From the NCBI GenBank assembly GCA_949775045.1, contig OX459110.1:13994452-14058451 (forward strand): DNA of 64,000 bases, given 5' to 3'. Shown one piece after another: positions 12,901 to 33,150 of the stretch. The notes under the pieces were generated by a model. The model had not been told where the DNA came from and searched no databases. It saw only the letters and a list, made by a program, of their open reading frames with translations. How positions within the stretch are numbered: the first letter of the stretch is position 1; every line of letters begins with the position of its first letter. This DNA comes from Metridium senile. Lineage: Eukaryota > Cnidaria > Anthozoa > Actiniaria > Metridiidae. The translations under genes were made by a program, and so were the position numbers.

Positions 12901-15900
12901 CATCATCATCACTCCAATCATTGTCATCCTCATCTCCAACACCATCTTCATTCATCATCATCATCATCACAATCATCATCTCCATTTATCATCATCATTC
13001 ATCATCATCATCTTCATCATCATCTTCACCAATGACATCTCCATTCATTCATAATAATCACTCTTCCAATCATCATCATCACCATCAATATGTAACAATA
13101 TTAATTTAGTATATAATTATATTACCTAATTGATAGTTGACTAGCAAGTCTGTCTTTGACCAATGATCCCATTACTTGCTGAGGTGACTTGGTGGTACTA
13201 CAAGCCCAATAATAAATAGATAGTACATGTAAATATTGGTAGCCTAACTATCCAATCAGTATTTACCTGATATAGGGAAGTATGTAGCTGCCGTGTGTCT
13301 TCTCAGCATAACATACAAAACCTAAAAAGCAGCATAAAGACTATCAAGTTTGATCTCAGAATTTTGAATGTTGGACTAAGATTTTTCATTTACCTGGACA
13401 TGCTGATGCCAGCATTGGTAGCTGTGTTTTTTCACCAAGTTGACTTGCTTTATATCTTCTTACAAACTCTCTTTGACTGTGGAAACATCAAGTCTTACAG
13501 TCATATAAAGAAATACCATATAATAATAATTATTATCTCTGACTGCACTTACCTTTCTATAAGACTAAAATCTCTGGAAAATGTTGTATCAAATACGTAA
13601 TGTGCACCTGTAATATAAACATTTCATCAGGCTTTATGGATTGTTATATAATGATAATCAATATATAAACAGTAATCATACATGTTGACCTGTTTATATA
13701 TTGATTATCATATAATTGATTGGCAAAAATTCATAAACATAATTATAATAATGTTATGGATCTCACCTAATCGTTTAAAGAAATTTATCAGCTTTCTTGC
13801 TGTCTAGGGTAAAACATGCAAATTTATAATATTATTTAATGATATGAATAAAAACAACATGCATTAAAATAATAACAAAGTAAATTACAAACAGGTTAAT
13901 TCCCATTTAAATCTGTAATTTCCCATTTAAATCTGTATTTAATATGCAAATTTTGTTGTTGTGTGCTAAACACACACATCAACCAATCAGAGTATATTAT
14001 TTCTGAAGTGAACTTCTTTGATTGGTTGATCTGTGTGTTTAGCACACAACAACAAAATTTGCATATTAAGTACAGATTTAAATGGGAACCTGTTTACAAT
14101 ATAATTGCATGCTGTTCTGTGATTATGACAATGATGGTGATGATGACAATGGCAGTAATTCAAATAATGATGATGATGAATGTGTCTTTACCTGTTCAAT
14201 AGTAATCTTATATCTAGCAGCGATTGATGCCCTTGATTGTGGTGAAATAGACACTATAATTGTTTTCATTTCTTTGTCTTTGCCTTCACTCATCAACTGT
14301 TTATTGTTTTGTATGATTTTGAATAGTTCTTCTTGGCTTTGCTGTGTTATTAGAACACTTTCAGCCGTCGTTATACATCCACTGAAAATAAAAATATATA
14401 TATTTAAAATATCCATTCTCTTAGCCAGATCCTTCTCAGCTTTCTAACGAAAGATCAAAGGCTCTGGTGAGACACATCTCAAGCATCAATATGATTGGTT
14501 GAAATAATTTCATATGCAATCAGCGATAATTAAGTTAGAAAATATCAGAAGTTAGAAAAAATATTGAGCATCCGCATATCTGACGACCCAGATTCTGGGT
14601 CTTCCGGCTTTGACTTTTTGTGAGAAAGCTGAGACGGGTCTGGGTAAGAGAATGTAAAATATCTAAAAAAATACATCAATTGGGTTTCCTTTGCCTTTTT
14701 GATTACACAGGAAGCCCAAATACGATGTGTGATTTTAAACCAGTTTTATCCAAATGCTGTTATATAGCAACTGGAAATATGTTCTTAAAATTTTTATTCA
14801 TGGATTAATGTACTATATCAGGAAATAGCAAATTGTGGGCTTCCTGTGTTAGAAAGTATACAGGGAACCCATATACTCATACCTGCAGGCCAGACAGTCA
14901 TTCAGTGTTATTTGTGCTTTTTCTAGTTTTGCTTGTCCACCATCCTAAATGCACAACAACATATCATGTATGTATTGTTCTAGATCTGATAGTAGACTGG
15001 AAACTTGAAGGGGATGGGGTGAGGGCACCCCTTTCTCCAAGTGGAAGGGGCGATTGATGCTCATTTTAGGGTTGAGATATTTATCTGCGTACCTTTCAAG
15101 GTTCAGTCTCAAAATGTCAACTATGTAACTTGTATCACTGCATTTGTAAGGGTCATTTTTACTTGCCTTATGCAATCTCCACGCTTCATACTAATTGTTA
15201 ATGGGTGCAAGTGTACCTTGCTTAACTTTTTGGGTTGTTTCTCTTGCAACCTCCACCTATTCTTTTCCATTTTTCATTGTAAATTTATCTTGTGTGTATG
15301 TGGTAAATATAAACCTTTGAACCTTTGGCTTTGTTACTAAAATTAACCATAGCTGCCAAGAACATCCACAGTTCTTTAAATAAATACGTACCTACATGCA
15401 TGCAATATTACATAGGGTATATAATATTTATATAAACAAGTAAAAGAGTGCCATGTAATACCTCTGATAATTGTACGTAACTGCCATCACTCTCGATCTT
15501 AATTTTTGCCAGCCCCTGAATGACAAAAATAACCAAGAGAATCAGTCTAATTAAGGACGGGGCCTACTATTGCCACTGCGCAGGCTACTGCGCATCTACA
15601 TAGTTTCCATTTTAACTCGCTATCTTACCTCAAAAGATGACAAAATACAAATAAAAAACCATCTAACGATGGTAGACGCGACGGTAGCGGTTTTTATAAA
15701 AACAGTCCCACAATGCACTTATGATGACGAATTTCTTTACTTAGTAGGGAGGGGACCGGAAAGAAATTGTCTTATGATGATCTTCGGCGGCAAAGTTTAC
15801 CACGCGATAACTTTTTAAAACGCCCGGTAACCCCAATTTTTTTATAACTGCAATTATTAAGAACATGTTAAACAATGGTTTTGATGTAAAATTTCGAAAA

Positions 15901-16668
15901 AGCAACTGATTTTTGAATGGAAAATAGACAAAAATTCGAATTTTCTGAACCTCGTAAAATACAAGTCGCGATGCTAAAAAAATCATATTTCACTACTAAC
16001 TTTTGAAAATACGTTACAAAATATATATTCCTATTAGAAAATTACTTGTTAATTGTTTACCGCCATCAAAGAGATGGTTCAATGAAAATCCTTTGAAAAA
16101 AAAAATTATTTGTCGATGCCGGTAAAATCGTGACGTCAGCCATATTTAAGACTCATTATTTCTCTTAACTGCCCGGTGACCCCACCTTTTTTAGACAGAT
16201 TTGTAGAACCCTCTGAAGGGTTAAAACAACTCACATAGTTACTTGAAGAATACATTACTTTTTAATTAGTAGGCCCCGTCCTTAATTAATTACTTAAAAT
16301 ATTATAAGCATAAAGGTAGTTAAAAATAGTGATGCTTTTGCAATTGATTGAAGCTAAGCTTCATCTACCTTTGATCCCTCTTTCTTTTCAATCTTTACAG
16401 GTTTGATACATTCCTATAAAGTGAAAGAAACATATAATTTATAGGTTACGTAACGTCGGGAATTATCACATTTAATTATTATATTACGAACAGAATATTG
16501 CTGGCATTTCGTTTAACGCAAAATGTACAAGCTCTATTCTCTTATATGTACATTCACTAAAACATCTTGAATACAAATACAGTATAATAATATCATTTCT
16601 ACCTGTGAAGGAGTTATAAAATCATCTAAACTTGTAAGTTGCAAGGCTCCACTAAACTTAGCCGCCAT
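9913..16668 (-). CDS. CIAO3: Cytosolic Fe-S cluster assembly factor CIAO3 (NARFL/IOP1)
   Basis: CIAO3 is a hydrogenase-like [4Fe-4S] protein. It works in the cytosolic iron-sulfur assembly pathway with CIAO1 and MMS19, passing clusters to nuclear and cytosolic apoproteins. Twenty exons (5' to 3' on the minus strand): 16668-16603, 16413-16369, 15515-15462, 14944-14883, 14381-14192, 13803-13767, 13607-13553, 13476-13394, 13321-13267, 13197-13126, 12709-12588, 12273-12201, 11894-11843, 11766-11650, 11578-11522, 11407-11338, 11006-10913, 10805-10767, 10365-10335, 9984-9913. They sum to 1446 nt, 481 aa, against 476 in human. All eight expected ligands are present: C24, C72, C75, C78 (DCLACSGC) in the N-terminal site and C196, C252, C401, C405 (ACPSGC) in the hydrogenase-like site. 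The protein ends in tryptophan, as in the family. The start [18 protein letters not shown] aligns with family N-termini. All phases agree; no damage seen. Confidence 0.97.
10032..10298. mobile_element. Long palindromic MITE in last CIAO3 intron
   Basis: Arms of about 85-90 bp are near-perfect reverse complements (TTACAGC...GCTGTAA ends; AAAACGTGAAGTTGGTGGAC inner block mirrored). There is a short spacer around 10125-10195 and no coding capacity. The structure is that of a fold-back MITE in the intron 9985-10334. Confidence 0.9.
12000..12560. repeat. (CAC/ATC)n and (GAAT/GATG)n microsatellites
   Basis: A CCACTATCATCA-type array covers about 12040-12190 and a GAAT/GATG tetranucleotide array about 12280-12550. 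They flank CIAO3 exon 12 (12201-12273) closely on both sides. Confidence 0.9.
12725..13095. repeat. (ATC)n-rich low-complexity tract
   Basis: Imperfect ATC trinucleotide runs fill most of the CIAO3 intron between the exons at 12709 and 13126. Ile/His/Ser-rich open frames here are artefacts. Confidence 0.88.
13885..14098. mobile_element. Fold-back MITE in CIAO3 intron
   Basis: Outer block CCCATTTAAATCTGTA and inner block AATATGCAAATTTTGTTGTT recur as reverse complements on the right arm, enclosing about 40 bp. The left arm has an internal duplication of TTCCCATTTAAATCTGT, so the arms are unequal. Noncoding. Confidence 0.85.
14413..14654. mobile_element. Inverted-repeat MITE in CIAO3 intron
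   Basis: Ends CATTCTCTTA and TAAGAGAATG are perfect complements. The similarity runs about 30 bp inward (CTCAGCTTTCT / AGAAAGCTGAG). It lies directly upstream (minus-strand sense) of the exon at 14381-14192. No coding frame. Confidence 0.8.
14706..14853. mobile_element. Short fold-back with ACAGGAAGCCCA ends
   Basis: ACACAGGAAGCCCA on the left is matched by TGGGCTTCCTGTGT on the right. The same terminal word recurs at 29536-29577 and, in related form (GGGTTCCTGTGT), at 36184-36300, suggesting a small MITE family. It ends about 30 bp from CIAO3 exon 4. Confidence 0.6.
15080..15335 (+). mobile_element. Probable LINE 3' fragment
   Basis: Ends in GTGGTAAATATAAACC followed by TTTGAACCTTTG, a short tandem tail typical of CR1/L2-like retrotransposon 3' termini. 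No reverse transcriptase remains. It sits in the CIAO3 intron 14945-15461. Confidence 0.4.
15551..16285. mobile_element. TIR element TTAAGGACGGGG, 735 bp
   Basis: Perfect 19-bp inverted termini (15551-15569 TTAAGGACGGGGCCTACTA; 16267-16285 its complement) enclose about 700 bp with no transposase domain. The interior carries CCGGTAACCCC and CCGGTGACCCC blocks similar to GGGGTCACCG inside the element at 62132-63074. The TTAA ends suggest a TTAA target-site family. It lies within the CIAO3 intron 15516-16368. Confidence 0.85.
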
Positions 16669-16735
16669 TTTGTTTTGATTAGTAACTCCGCTGATCACAA
16701 GCACTGCGTGTAGCTAAATTCCGTGACGTCATAAT
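16666..16735 (-). promoter_or_regulatory. CIAO3 5' region with CRE palindrome
   Basis: A perfect TGACGTCA (CREB/ATF-type site) lies at 16724-16731, 56 bp upstream of the CIAO3 start codon. Such a position is common in TATA-less housekeeping promoters. No TATA box was seen. Function is inferred from motif and position only. Confidence 0.45.
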
Positions 16736-16739
16736 TTCC

Positions 16740-17430
16740 GAAACCTGTTTAATTTAGTGAAGCGACAATCCCCCTATAAGACCCCCATAAAACGACCGGC
16801 AAAACGACCTAAATGTGGTCGGTTTTGAATATGGAAAACAAACAGTGGTCATAATATTGAGGTTCACTATAATTCAAACTTTTTTCTTGGTCGTTTTGTT
16901 TTGTATGACATTTTTTTAAAACCTTATCATTTCCCTCTTGTATGCATGTTAAACCTTGATATTTCAAGAAGTTAATCCATAGTTATAAGAGGGGTAATCC
17001 CTATAATGTTATTTCTATGGGATAAGAATTTGTTAAAGTCAGACTGTAATCGGTGAAAATCCTCACATTACCGGTGGTGTCGAGTAAAATAAAAGACGCC
17101 GAAATCATTTGAAAAAGATTACATTAGCTATTCAAATTGAGCTCTACGAAATTACATTTTTAATGTAAAGATTTAAATTCAGTTTATGAAAAAAAAACCG
17201 ACGAAATAATTCATAAGTGACACTGATTTTGAGTCAGTACTACAAACGTCAGTGCTGTCGTAACACTTTCTGTTCAGTACCATAAATATATTATCAATTA
17301 TGGTTATACCCAAGCATAAGTTACCATTTTTACTCTGACGAGAGTTAACGGCGAACGAAAAACGTCAGCAAGAAAATACAGTATTTGTACTTGTTGCACG
17401 GCTTGATCAGGCATGGAGAAGTTACCATTT
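16740..17430. other. Intergenic DNA upstream of CIAO3
   Basis: No exon, RNA gene or long repeat was recognised. The sequence is AT-rich with scattered CpG. Confidence 0.6.
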
Positions 17431-17437
17431 TACATCG

Positions 17438-17605
17438 GAAACTAGCGAGTAAACTAGTATAGGCTGCGTCCGATGTTTGATATAAACGATAGGTAATAGA
17501 ATGAAATTTGTAACATTGTTAAAAGATGTTAACTATAACTTAACTGACGTTTCGAGCTTTAGCCCTTCGTCGGAGCCACAAATTTCATTCTATTTCTTAT
17601 CATTT
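17438..17605 (-). mobile_element. Hammerhead-like interspersed repeat, copy B
   Basis: Contains the full left block (GAAACTAGCGAGTAAACTAG ... GATATAAACGATAGGTAATA), then the complement of the hammerhead-like core at about 17543-17578. A second, inverted piece follows (CACAAATTTCATTCTAT). On the minus strand the core reads CTCCGACGA, stem GGGC-TAAA-GCTC, GAAA, CGTCAG. Confidence 0.85.
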
Positions 17606-18346
17606 CACAAGTTTATTTAGCGTACACATTGAGAACCGGTAGTGTCAAGAAGCTAGTGACTACTGAATCTCAGTAGCGATAAAGAAAGGGATATGAAGAG
17701 ATTGAAATAAAACAAGCACCCAATGTGACTCCAATACGACACGAACTTTAGCAATTAGTTTGATTGATCGTATTAGTTTAATTGTGGGTAGTCCGTTCAG
17801 CTGGCTTTGAATCTGACAGGAATAATTAAATTCTCACCACAGAAGTTGCCTGACACTTACATGTACATACTTGCAACATAATTCTCATGAAAACATGGTT
17901 TCCATAATAATGAATGTTTCAAAGGTGTCAAAGGACGCAAATAATAAATTGAAACGCACAATTCAAAGCAGCTTTTGTTCTAAGTCAATAGCAGTTTCCA
18001 GAAATTTCTTCTCCAAGAAAAGCTGCATTTCTTCGTTATTATTAAGGGTGATATTCAACAAAGCAGTGGAGAGTTGCAAATTGACTTGTCGTAAAGCCAA
18101 GTGTACTCCTTATAAGGGTTGTGTTTGCCTGAGGACTTTCGTACTTGAAAACTGTTCTCGCATCTACGATAATACGTCAGAACATGTCACTTGAGTATCA
18201 TGTCGAGACGAACAATACCAACTATATTCACGATACGAACAATGGAGCACTGCGACCACAGTGGTCCTAATCTAAATAGCTACAAAAAAAAAAAAAAATG
18301 AATACTAAAGAGTGTTGTCGGAAAGAAAGCGGTGTTTAAAGTCGAT
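17606..18346. other. Intergenic DNA before candidate FAM149B first exon
   Basis: Holds an unsupported 107-codon open frame at 17871-18194 (Cys/Ser/Lys-rich, no recognised domain) and a poly(A) run at about 18285-18298. CIAO3 and the FAM149B-type gene are divergent across this roughly 1.7-kb interval. Confidence 0.5.
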
Positions 18347-18435
18347 ATGACTTTGCTTGGAGACTGGATGTATACTACAAATACCCGAATCAAAAGGAAA
18401 CCTGAAATAAAAGCTGTTTCGTTTATTCTTCGCGG
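18347..18435 (+). CDS. Candidate first coding exon of the FAM149B-type gene
   Basis: An ATG-initiated 89-nt open segment (MTLLGDWMYT...KAVSFILRG) ends at a strong donor, GG followed by GTAAGT. It finishes with two bases of a codon, exactly the phase the first firm FAM149B exon needs (acceptor at 24193, one base completing a codon). The join would read ...FILRG-RGFSSRGGYES, and the total coding length becomes a multiple of three (2091 nt, 696 aa). An upstream ATG at 18298 opens only a short frame. The intron would be 5.76 kb. Phase and donor support it, but no family residues are diagnostic, so this is a prediction. Confidence 0.45.
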
Positions 18436-21400
18436 GTAAGTAGCAAACAATAGTCCTATTTCTATGACATAGATATTCCTAATTAGCGATGTGTATATTC
18501 ACGTTGCTATATGAGCTATTAGAACGCTGAAATAACATGTTCCATTTCACATTTTATAATCTAACTTTCATTTAATTCCTTAGTGCCTCTCATCCCTTTT
18601 CATATTTAAACGAAGCCCTATAATTGCCTCAATTTACTCAACTATATTTCGTTTTTACACGGTACATTTCTATTTTTTCTCGGATTAATACTCTTCAAAT
18701 AGTACGGAGCATCTAATAGGATTGACAAAAAGAATCATTGAATTTCTTAGTTAGCTTTTATATACATCACATTCATAGAGCGTTTTCGCTTGCGCGCGGA
18801 GATATGAATTTTATCTTTACGAGTGTTGAGAAAACCGTTCTTTGTTGTGATCATGAAGTGCATCGAACCGAACATTTCTAGCTTGTGAATATAAAGTTTC
18901 AGTTATAGTTCGCGCACACGTCTATAATATATCCTCGCGACAGTGCAGCGCCACACTTTGTGGAAGTACGGAAGCAAGGTATTTTATAGGTGTTGTATAA
19001 CCATTTAAATCTATTTTCGGTTAAGTTATTAAATGTGTGCATTGAGGTATATCTTGGTCAGTAAGCTAATGATGTGAGAAAATATTCAAATTACAAGCAC
19101 CGCGTTTAAAGGACCATATGTATAAAAAATAAAGTTAGTAAGCTACGCTTAAGTCTTTTCCATTCAACGCGGCTTCATTTTGGCGCGAATTTCATTGCAA
19201 TTATGTAACTTATATTTTCACGCTAATACGAAACAACTTATATAGATAAGAAATGTTTATTTACTGGGTTTTCTTTTTCAACAAGCATATCATTTTGATG
19301 GTGGTATTTTTACTGCTGTTTAGTTGTGTTTGAACAGGTTGTGTTTTCTGACTGTCATGAAGGAGTTGACTCGCACTAACACAACGATTTCTAAGCGATT
19401 CAGAGCATTTTTAAACCACAAAACAACGGATTATTCAAAATTAACATAGAAGGTACAACGAATAATGACAATAGTTTCAAGTGATCATTCTTTTGATATT
19501 TCCAAAGCAAAGAGCTGCATGGCAGCAAAAAAAGACTTTCAATGAAACTTGTCACTTGAGATCGATTATATTCGTCAGTTGTCTACATTGATGTGTTTGA
19601 AAACACAAAGTAAACATCAAATCTAGGATAGAAAATAGACTTTAAGCTTCACTTTGACAGCTGGCTATCGCTTATTATGATTTATATTACAAATATTAGG
19701 CTGCCTTGGTAACAGAGGTAAAATGAGGCTGAATCATCGACTATCTCTTCAGTTCTCGTATAGTTTCATTTAACTAAAATTAAAATAAAAGCCTTCCAAC
19801 ATTAAATGATAAAAAAAAATAATAATAATGATAATAACATCAATTGAGGGCATAGTAGGCTAGTAAAATTACATCAGGGATAATAAAATCATACAAGAAA
19901 TCGTAAAAATTCTTGATTTTTCATGTGGCCTTTATCGTTTCAATTCGCTCAAAGATTTCCGGTCACTTTTTCCCGTTTTTTAGACGTCGAGTTGAACCGA
20001 TAATTATCAATATCATAATATATTCAAACAAATATATATTAAATTCAACCTACAATTCAGTGTTAATTGAACCATTATATATAAAACTTGATACTATAGT
20101 AGCACTAAAACTATAATGTACCTATATCAGGTTGCTATGGTTACTCCTGCTAGTTCGTTTTCGTCCAACTTTGCATAATAGTCAGACTGAGGCACATGTA
20201 GGGAAATAACAGTGTTCCTTACTAATTACGTTTCCGACGTTAACTGTTCGTCAGGGTAAAAATGGCATGGTGTACCATATAATAGAGAGTGGGATGCTGA
20301 GTGACCTTTTAATCCAGTAATAATGCTGATCGCCTTCATAAAGGATATATATCGTATTATTGGTCTTTTCTTTAATCTAGTTGTAATATGAATTGCATGA
20401 CAGGCGTTTCGGATAAGTATTTAATCATTTTTTTGCGTGACTTATAGTACCTTAAAATGCGTGCTATAAGCTCCGGTGTACATTGTTTCCTAAAAAGGCT
20501 TGACTATCTAGGAGAGAGCATTGACAAGTGTCCATTTATAACAAAAATGTTTGACTTTCTACATTGATGAGAAGCAGATGCTTCGCTGTGGCCTTCTTAG
20601 AACGGACATACAAATGAAACTATGTCACTTCAATAAAATATCTCACCACAGGAAGCCCAACACTCTTTTTTTTACCTCGTATGAGAAAGTTTCGCTGATA
20701 TCATTATTTTGCAAATAGATATGTGAACATTTAAGTAATAACGCTTTCGTAGTAGTTTTTATCGTTTGCTTTATTGGGAATGATGTCCATTATTTGTAAA
20801 ACTAAAAATCGCACATTTTTGGATTGAAAAACAGGAGGCAACTAATGCCGCAATGCACGATGGGAAAACAGCCAAGTTACGTGTGTTGTGAGCAAAATCC
20901 TACGCTCAAATAACTGCTCAAATATTAATTGAAAATAATCAAAGAGCTTGTAGAAAGACTCATTGGAGATAAAAAAGTGTATAGGAAGCACTAGGAATCA
21001 AAACACGGCATGGGATGGTAGTTTGGACAGTTACAAGGAGTTCAAAGTAGCCGGCGTTGGTTACGTTCTGTGTTGTCATGGTCGACTCAGCCGCATGGAT
21101 ATCGCCGATAACTCGTATTTGGCATGTCAAATAGAGCGCTACCGCTAGAAATGTAAGCGTTAACATATTTTTACTTGACTATTCTATCTATTTGAGCAAT
21201 AATAGGTTCATTGTTACCTGTAATAGCAATGTAATAGCTCATACGACACAGACACTATTATTTTTGCTTGTGTGTATGAACTTCACTGTCATTTGATGTT
21301 CTTCTGCAGAGAAATTGATGTATAAAACTAACGAAAATCATTGAAACTCGTTATACAAACTGAACATAGTTATTTAACTTTAAAAGTAAAACCACAAAAT

Positions 21401-21820
21401 GGAGAAATATCTTAGTATGGTTGTGTTTTAACTGTTCGTCACTTGTCGTTGTTGTCAATGTGTTTTGTCTTGAGATCAGCCTTCTTTGTTTATTTTAGTT
21501 TTACTGTCCTTCAACCGCACTTTTCATCGATAACAATAAAATTACTGTGATCAGATTTAGACATAATGTTAAAATAACTAAGGTATATTATTTTTTGTCA
21601 AATTTTTAAGGCAGTACATTGTTGAAATATGTTTTAATTCATCACACAGTTTAATAATTTGACATTTATTGTTGTCAAGCAAATTACAATATAAATTCAT
21701 TTCATTTCAATTTATATCCTATTCCAACACTTCTTTTACAATAATAGCTTAGTATACACATTTTATCATGTTTTTCTATATCAAATTTGTTACATCAGTT
21801 ATATTATATTAAATATATTA
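18436..21820. other. Putative FAM149B first intron, proximal part
   Basis: No convincing exon or element. A somewhat GC-richer patch at about 20985-21150 has short open frames on both strands but no family match or clear splice pair. Confidence 0.5.
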
Positions 21821-21829
21821 TAAGGATCA

Positions 21830-21835
21830 TTTATT
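21830..21835 (-). terminator. Candidate poly(A) signal for the unidentified exon
   Basis: AATAAA on the minus strand, about 40 nt after the TGA of the terminal exon at 21875-22178. The spacing is typical of a genuine 3' end. Confidence 0.4.
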
Positions 21836-21874
21836 TTTTCTAACATAAATTAGAATTTTGAAATCATTTGCTAT

Positions 21875-22178
21875 CACATGGGTGCAAGGTGCTTGTAACA
21901 TGATAACAGTATGTCGGCCAGTGATCTATGTGAGTAACAGTTCTTGCTGAGGCGAACAGCAGTTGTCAGCTCATCAGTGGTAACACTGCACCTCACATCT
22001 GCATCAAACATGATTTTTTCCCTTTCTATTTTCAAACCTCTCCAATGGTCTATAGCAAAATACAGGTCTACCACAATATCGTAGATAAGTTTACAAGCTT
22101 TTCTTGCTGTGAATATTCTGTCAAGATGATGATAAGGTGTGAATGGGACTGCAATTTGAAAAGAAGATGGTTTGATTA
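21875..22178 (-). CDS. Unidentified 3'-terminal exon (minus strand)
   Basis: On the minus strand a good acceptor (TCTTTTCAAATTGCAG) ends near 22179 and is followed by an open frame of about 100 codons, closed by TGA just after CACCTTGCACCCATG. An AATAAA lies about 40 nt beyond the stop (21830-21835). The peptide reads RKACKLIYDIVVDLYFAID, then WRGLKIEREKIMFDADVR and NCYSHRSLADILLSCYKHL. It looks like a folded, conserved domain rather than random sequence, but I cannot assign a family. No upstream exons were found on this strand. It may be the last exon of a gene nested antisense in the FAM149B intron, a relic, or sequence carried with the adjacent Penelope-like element. Confidence 0.4.
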
Positions 22179-22239
22179 TATTGTAAATTTGATTCACCTG
22201 AATGATTTCCTTACCAAAACAAAAATTTCAAGGTCACTA

Positions 22240-22683
22240 TATACTGTTTTTGTACTACGCTGTTTCGACGCCATTCTGGTCGTCTTCTTCAGGTATTCTC
22301 GTTTTTGGTGTTATTGTTTTGATAAGTGATTTTCAATAGTCGACGTCTGCATGAATATTCAATAATTTTTTTCTATTGTTCTGTGTTTTGACGCTCTCAA
22401 GAGACTCTAGGAATTTTCTTTTTTCGCTGTGTGTTTCTTGTGTTATCACTTTGCTTTTGTCCCATTGAATTTTGTGTGGACATGTCTGGTTAGGTCTTGC
22501 GAGTCCTCCGTCTTCAGTATTCATTCGTTTCTCAGCAGATTCGGTTTTATTTTCGGCGATGGCTTTTTCCGTTAATCTCACTTTGCTTTCATGTTCTTTC
22601 CATCTGGTTTCCCATTTCCTTCCTGTCTCTCCAATATATTCGTACTTGCCACAGCCACATGGGATTCTAATTTCATTTTTCAT
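22240..22683 (-). mobile_element. 5'-truncated Penelope-like element: GIY-YIG domain and hammerhead-like 3' end
   Basis: The minus-strand frame 22683-22333 (116 codons) encodes a GIY-YIG-type endonuclease segment: CGCGKYEYIGETGRKWETRW, then KEHESKVRLTEKAI, then CPHKIQWDKSKVITQETHS. The Y-I-G-E-T-G-R...R..EH pattern matches the C-terminal endonuclease of Penelope-like retroelements. About 35-90 nt after the stop, on the same strand, a hammerhead-like motif follows: CCTGAAGA, A, stem GACG...CGTC with an inner CCA/TGG pair, GAAA, CAGCGTA. No reverse transcriptase lies upstream, so this copy is 5'-truncated and non-autonomous. Confidence 0.75.
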
Positions 22684-22689
22684 TTTTAA

Positions 22690-24190
22690 ATTTCATTGTG
22701 TTAATTATAAGCATTGGTTTTGAATTTACTTTCTTTAAATTCGATTAAAATTATGTATTTAAATTTGATTTGTACAATTTTTGTATTATTATTTTTTATC
22801 AGACTTGTAAAGCTCACACATTAATGATTCTGATTCTATTCATAAGTAAAATGTTTGAAATTTGCTTTGGAATTTGTCAGTACTTCTTTATTATAATAAT
22901 TCAATCATACTAAGTTTTGACAGGTGAATTTTTGAGCTCAAAATTAGTACACGTCTAGCTAATACAGTCTAACTTCGTATTTAATCTTTTGTCTAGTATA
23001 CAAGCTTTAGGATTTTATCTAATGTTTATATCAAATATTTGATTGCTTAGTAACATATTTCAAATGTATGATATTCAAGTAAAATGTTTGTGTATGAATG
23101 TCCACATTCCTTGCTGTCTTCTTTGAAGTTGATCATTCAAAAGTTTGTCAAATTCCTTCTCAATTAAAGGATTAAGTTAGAATTGCTTACAACACTGGAA
23201 CTTTACTGTTGAATAAATTAATGAATTGGTGATAATTACTTATGGTTTATGGTTTACTATGGTTAGTGTTTTTTTTACTATGGTTAGTGTTTTTTTTACT
23301 ATGGTTAGTGTTTTTTTAGTTTACAATTAAAATAAAGTAGTTCAATGAAAGGATCAAGTTTGCATGTGGTCTGTGTTGAATATTATTTATGAAGTAAATT
23401 TGTGTATAATGAGTATTCTGTCTCTGATCCTTTCATGTGTGAGCTAGCTAGCATTTAGAATAGTATTATAAGAAGGAAGTATACAATATCTAGATTTCGT
23501 TATATATATTAACATAAATTTCATAAATATTAGATTTTGTGACATAATATATATAATGTGTATTCAGTCTCTGATCCTTTCCTGTGTAAACTAGACTAGC
23601 ATAAATTATGATAATATTGTTATAAGGAAGCATATCTAGATTTCATTATATATAACATAGATTTTGTGAATATTAGATTTCTGTGACATGTTTGTCTTAA
23701 AGATAAATAACACTAGAGAAACTATTGGAATTCAAGAATTGGTTGATGGCTAGAAGACATAAATAAAAGAGACACTTGAAATATACTTATAGCGATGTCA
23801 AAAATAATATGTTATAAATTCAATAATTCTCAAGAAACCATTGTATAACTCATTTACTATTTTTCCCACATCATATGAAATAAAGAGAACCTGCAATGTC
23901 TCATGGAAAGAGGCAGTTGAATACCACCAAATATACATTCATTTGGCTCTCAAGAATTGTGATAGCTAGGCTGTATTTTATATGATGTGGGATACAGTTT
24001 TTAAATATATAATATATGTAATGTCGAATGTATTTACTTGGGCATACAATTTGATAATTAATAGAAATGTGAGAAGGCTTGTAATTTTTTTTGCTGTTGA
24101 TGGTCTTTCGAGAAAGGCTGAAGTATTTAAAGTTATAAAAAATGACAAGTCTTCTTGATTTCTATTCATATATAATGTTGTGTTTATTTT
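22690..24190. other. FAM149B intron, AT-rich
   Basis: No exon seen. Contains a 21-bp unit (ACTATGGTTAGTGTTTTTTT) repeated three times at 23252-23320 and a diverged tandem duplication of about 150 bp (23407-23545 and 23556-23695) marked by TCTCTGATCCTTTC. Confidence 0.6.
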
Positions 24191-24193
24191 CAG

Positions 24194-33150
<8,957 letters not shown>

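Noticed and set aside
17871..18194. 107-codon frame with several cysteines
   Set aside because: No family similarity, no splice sites or poly(A) signal placed for it, and a composition like the surrounding noncoding DNA.
20960..21166. Overlapping short frames, one with a signal-peptide-like start
   Set aside because: Only about 60-70 codons, on both strands at once, with no domain and no supporting signals.
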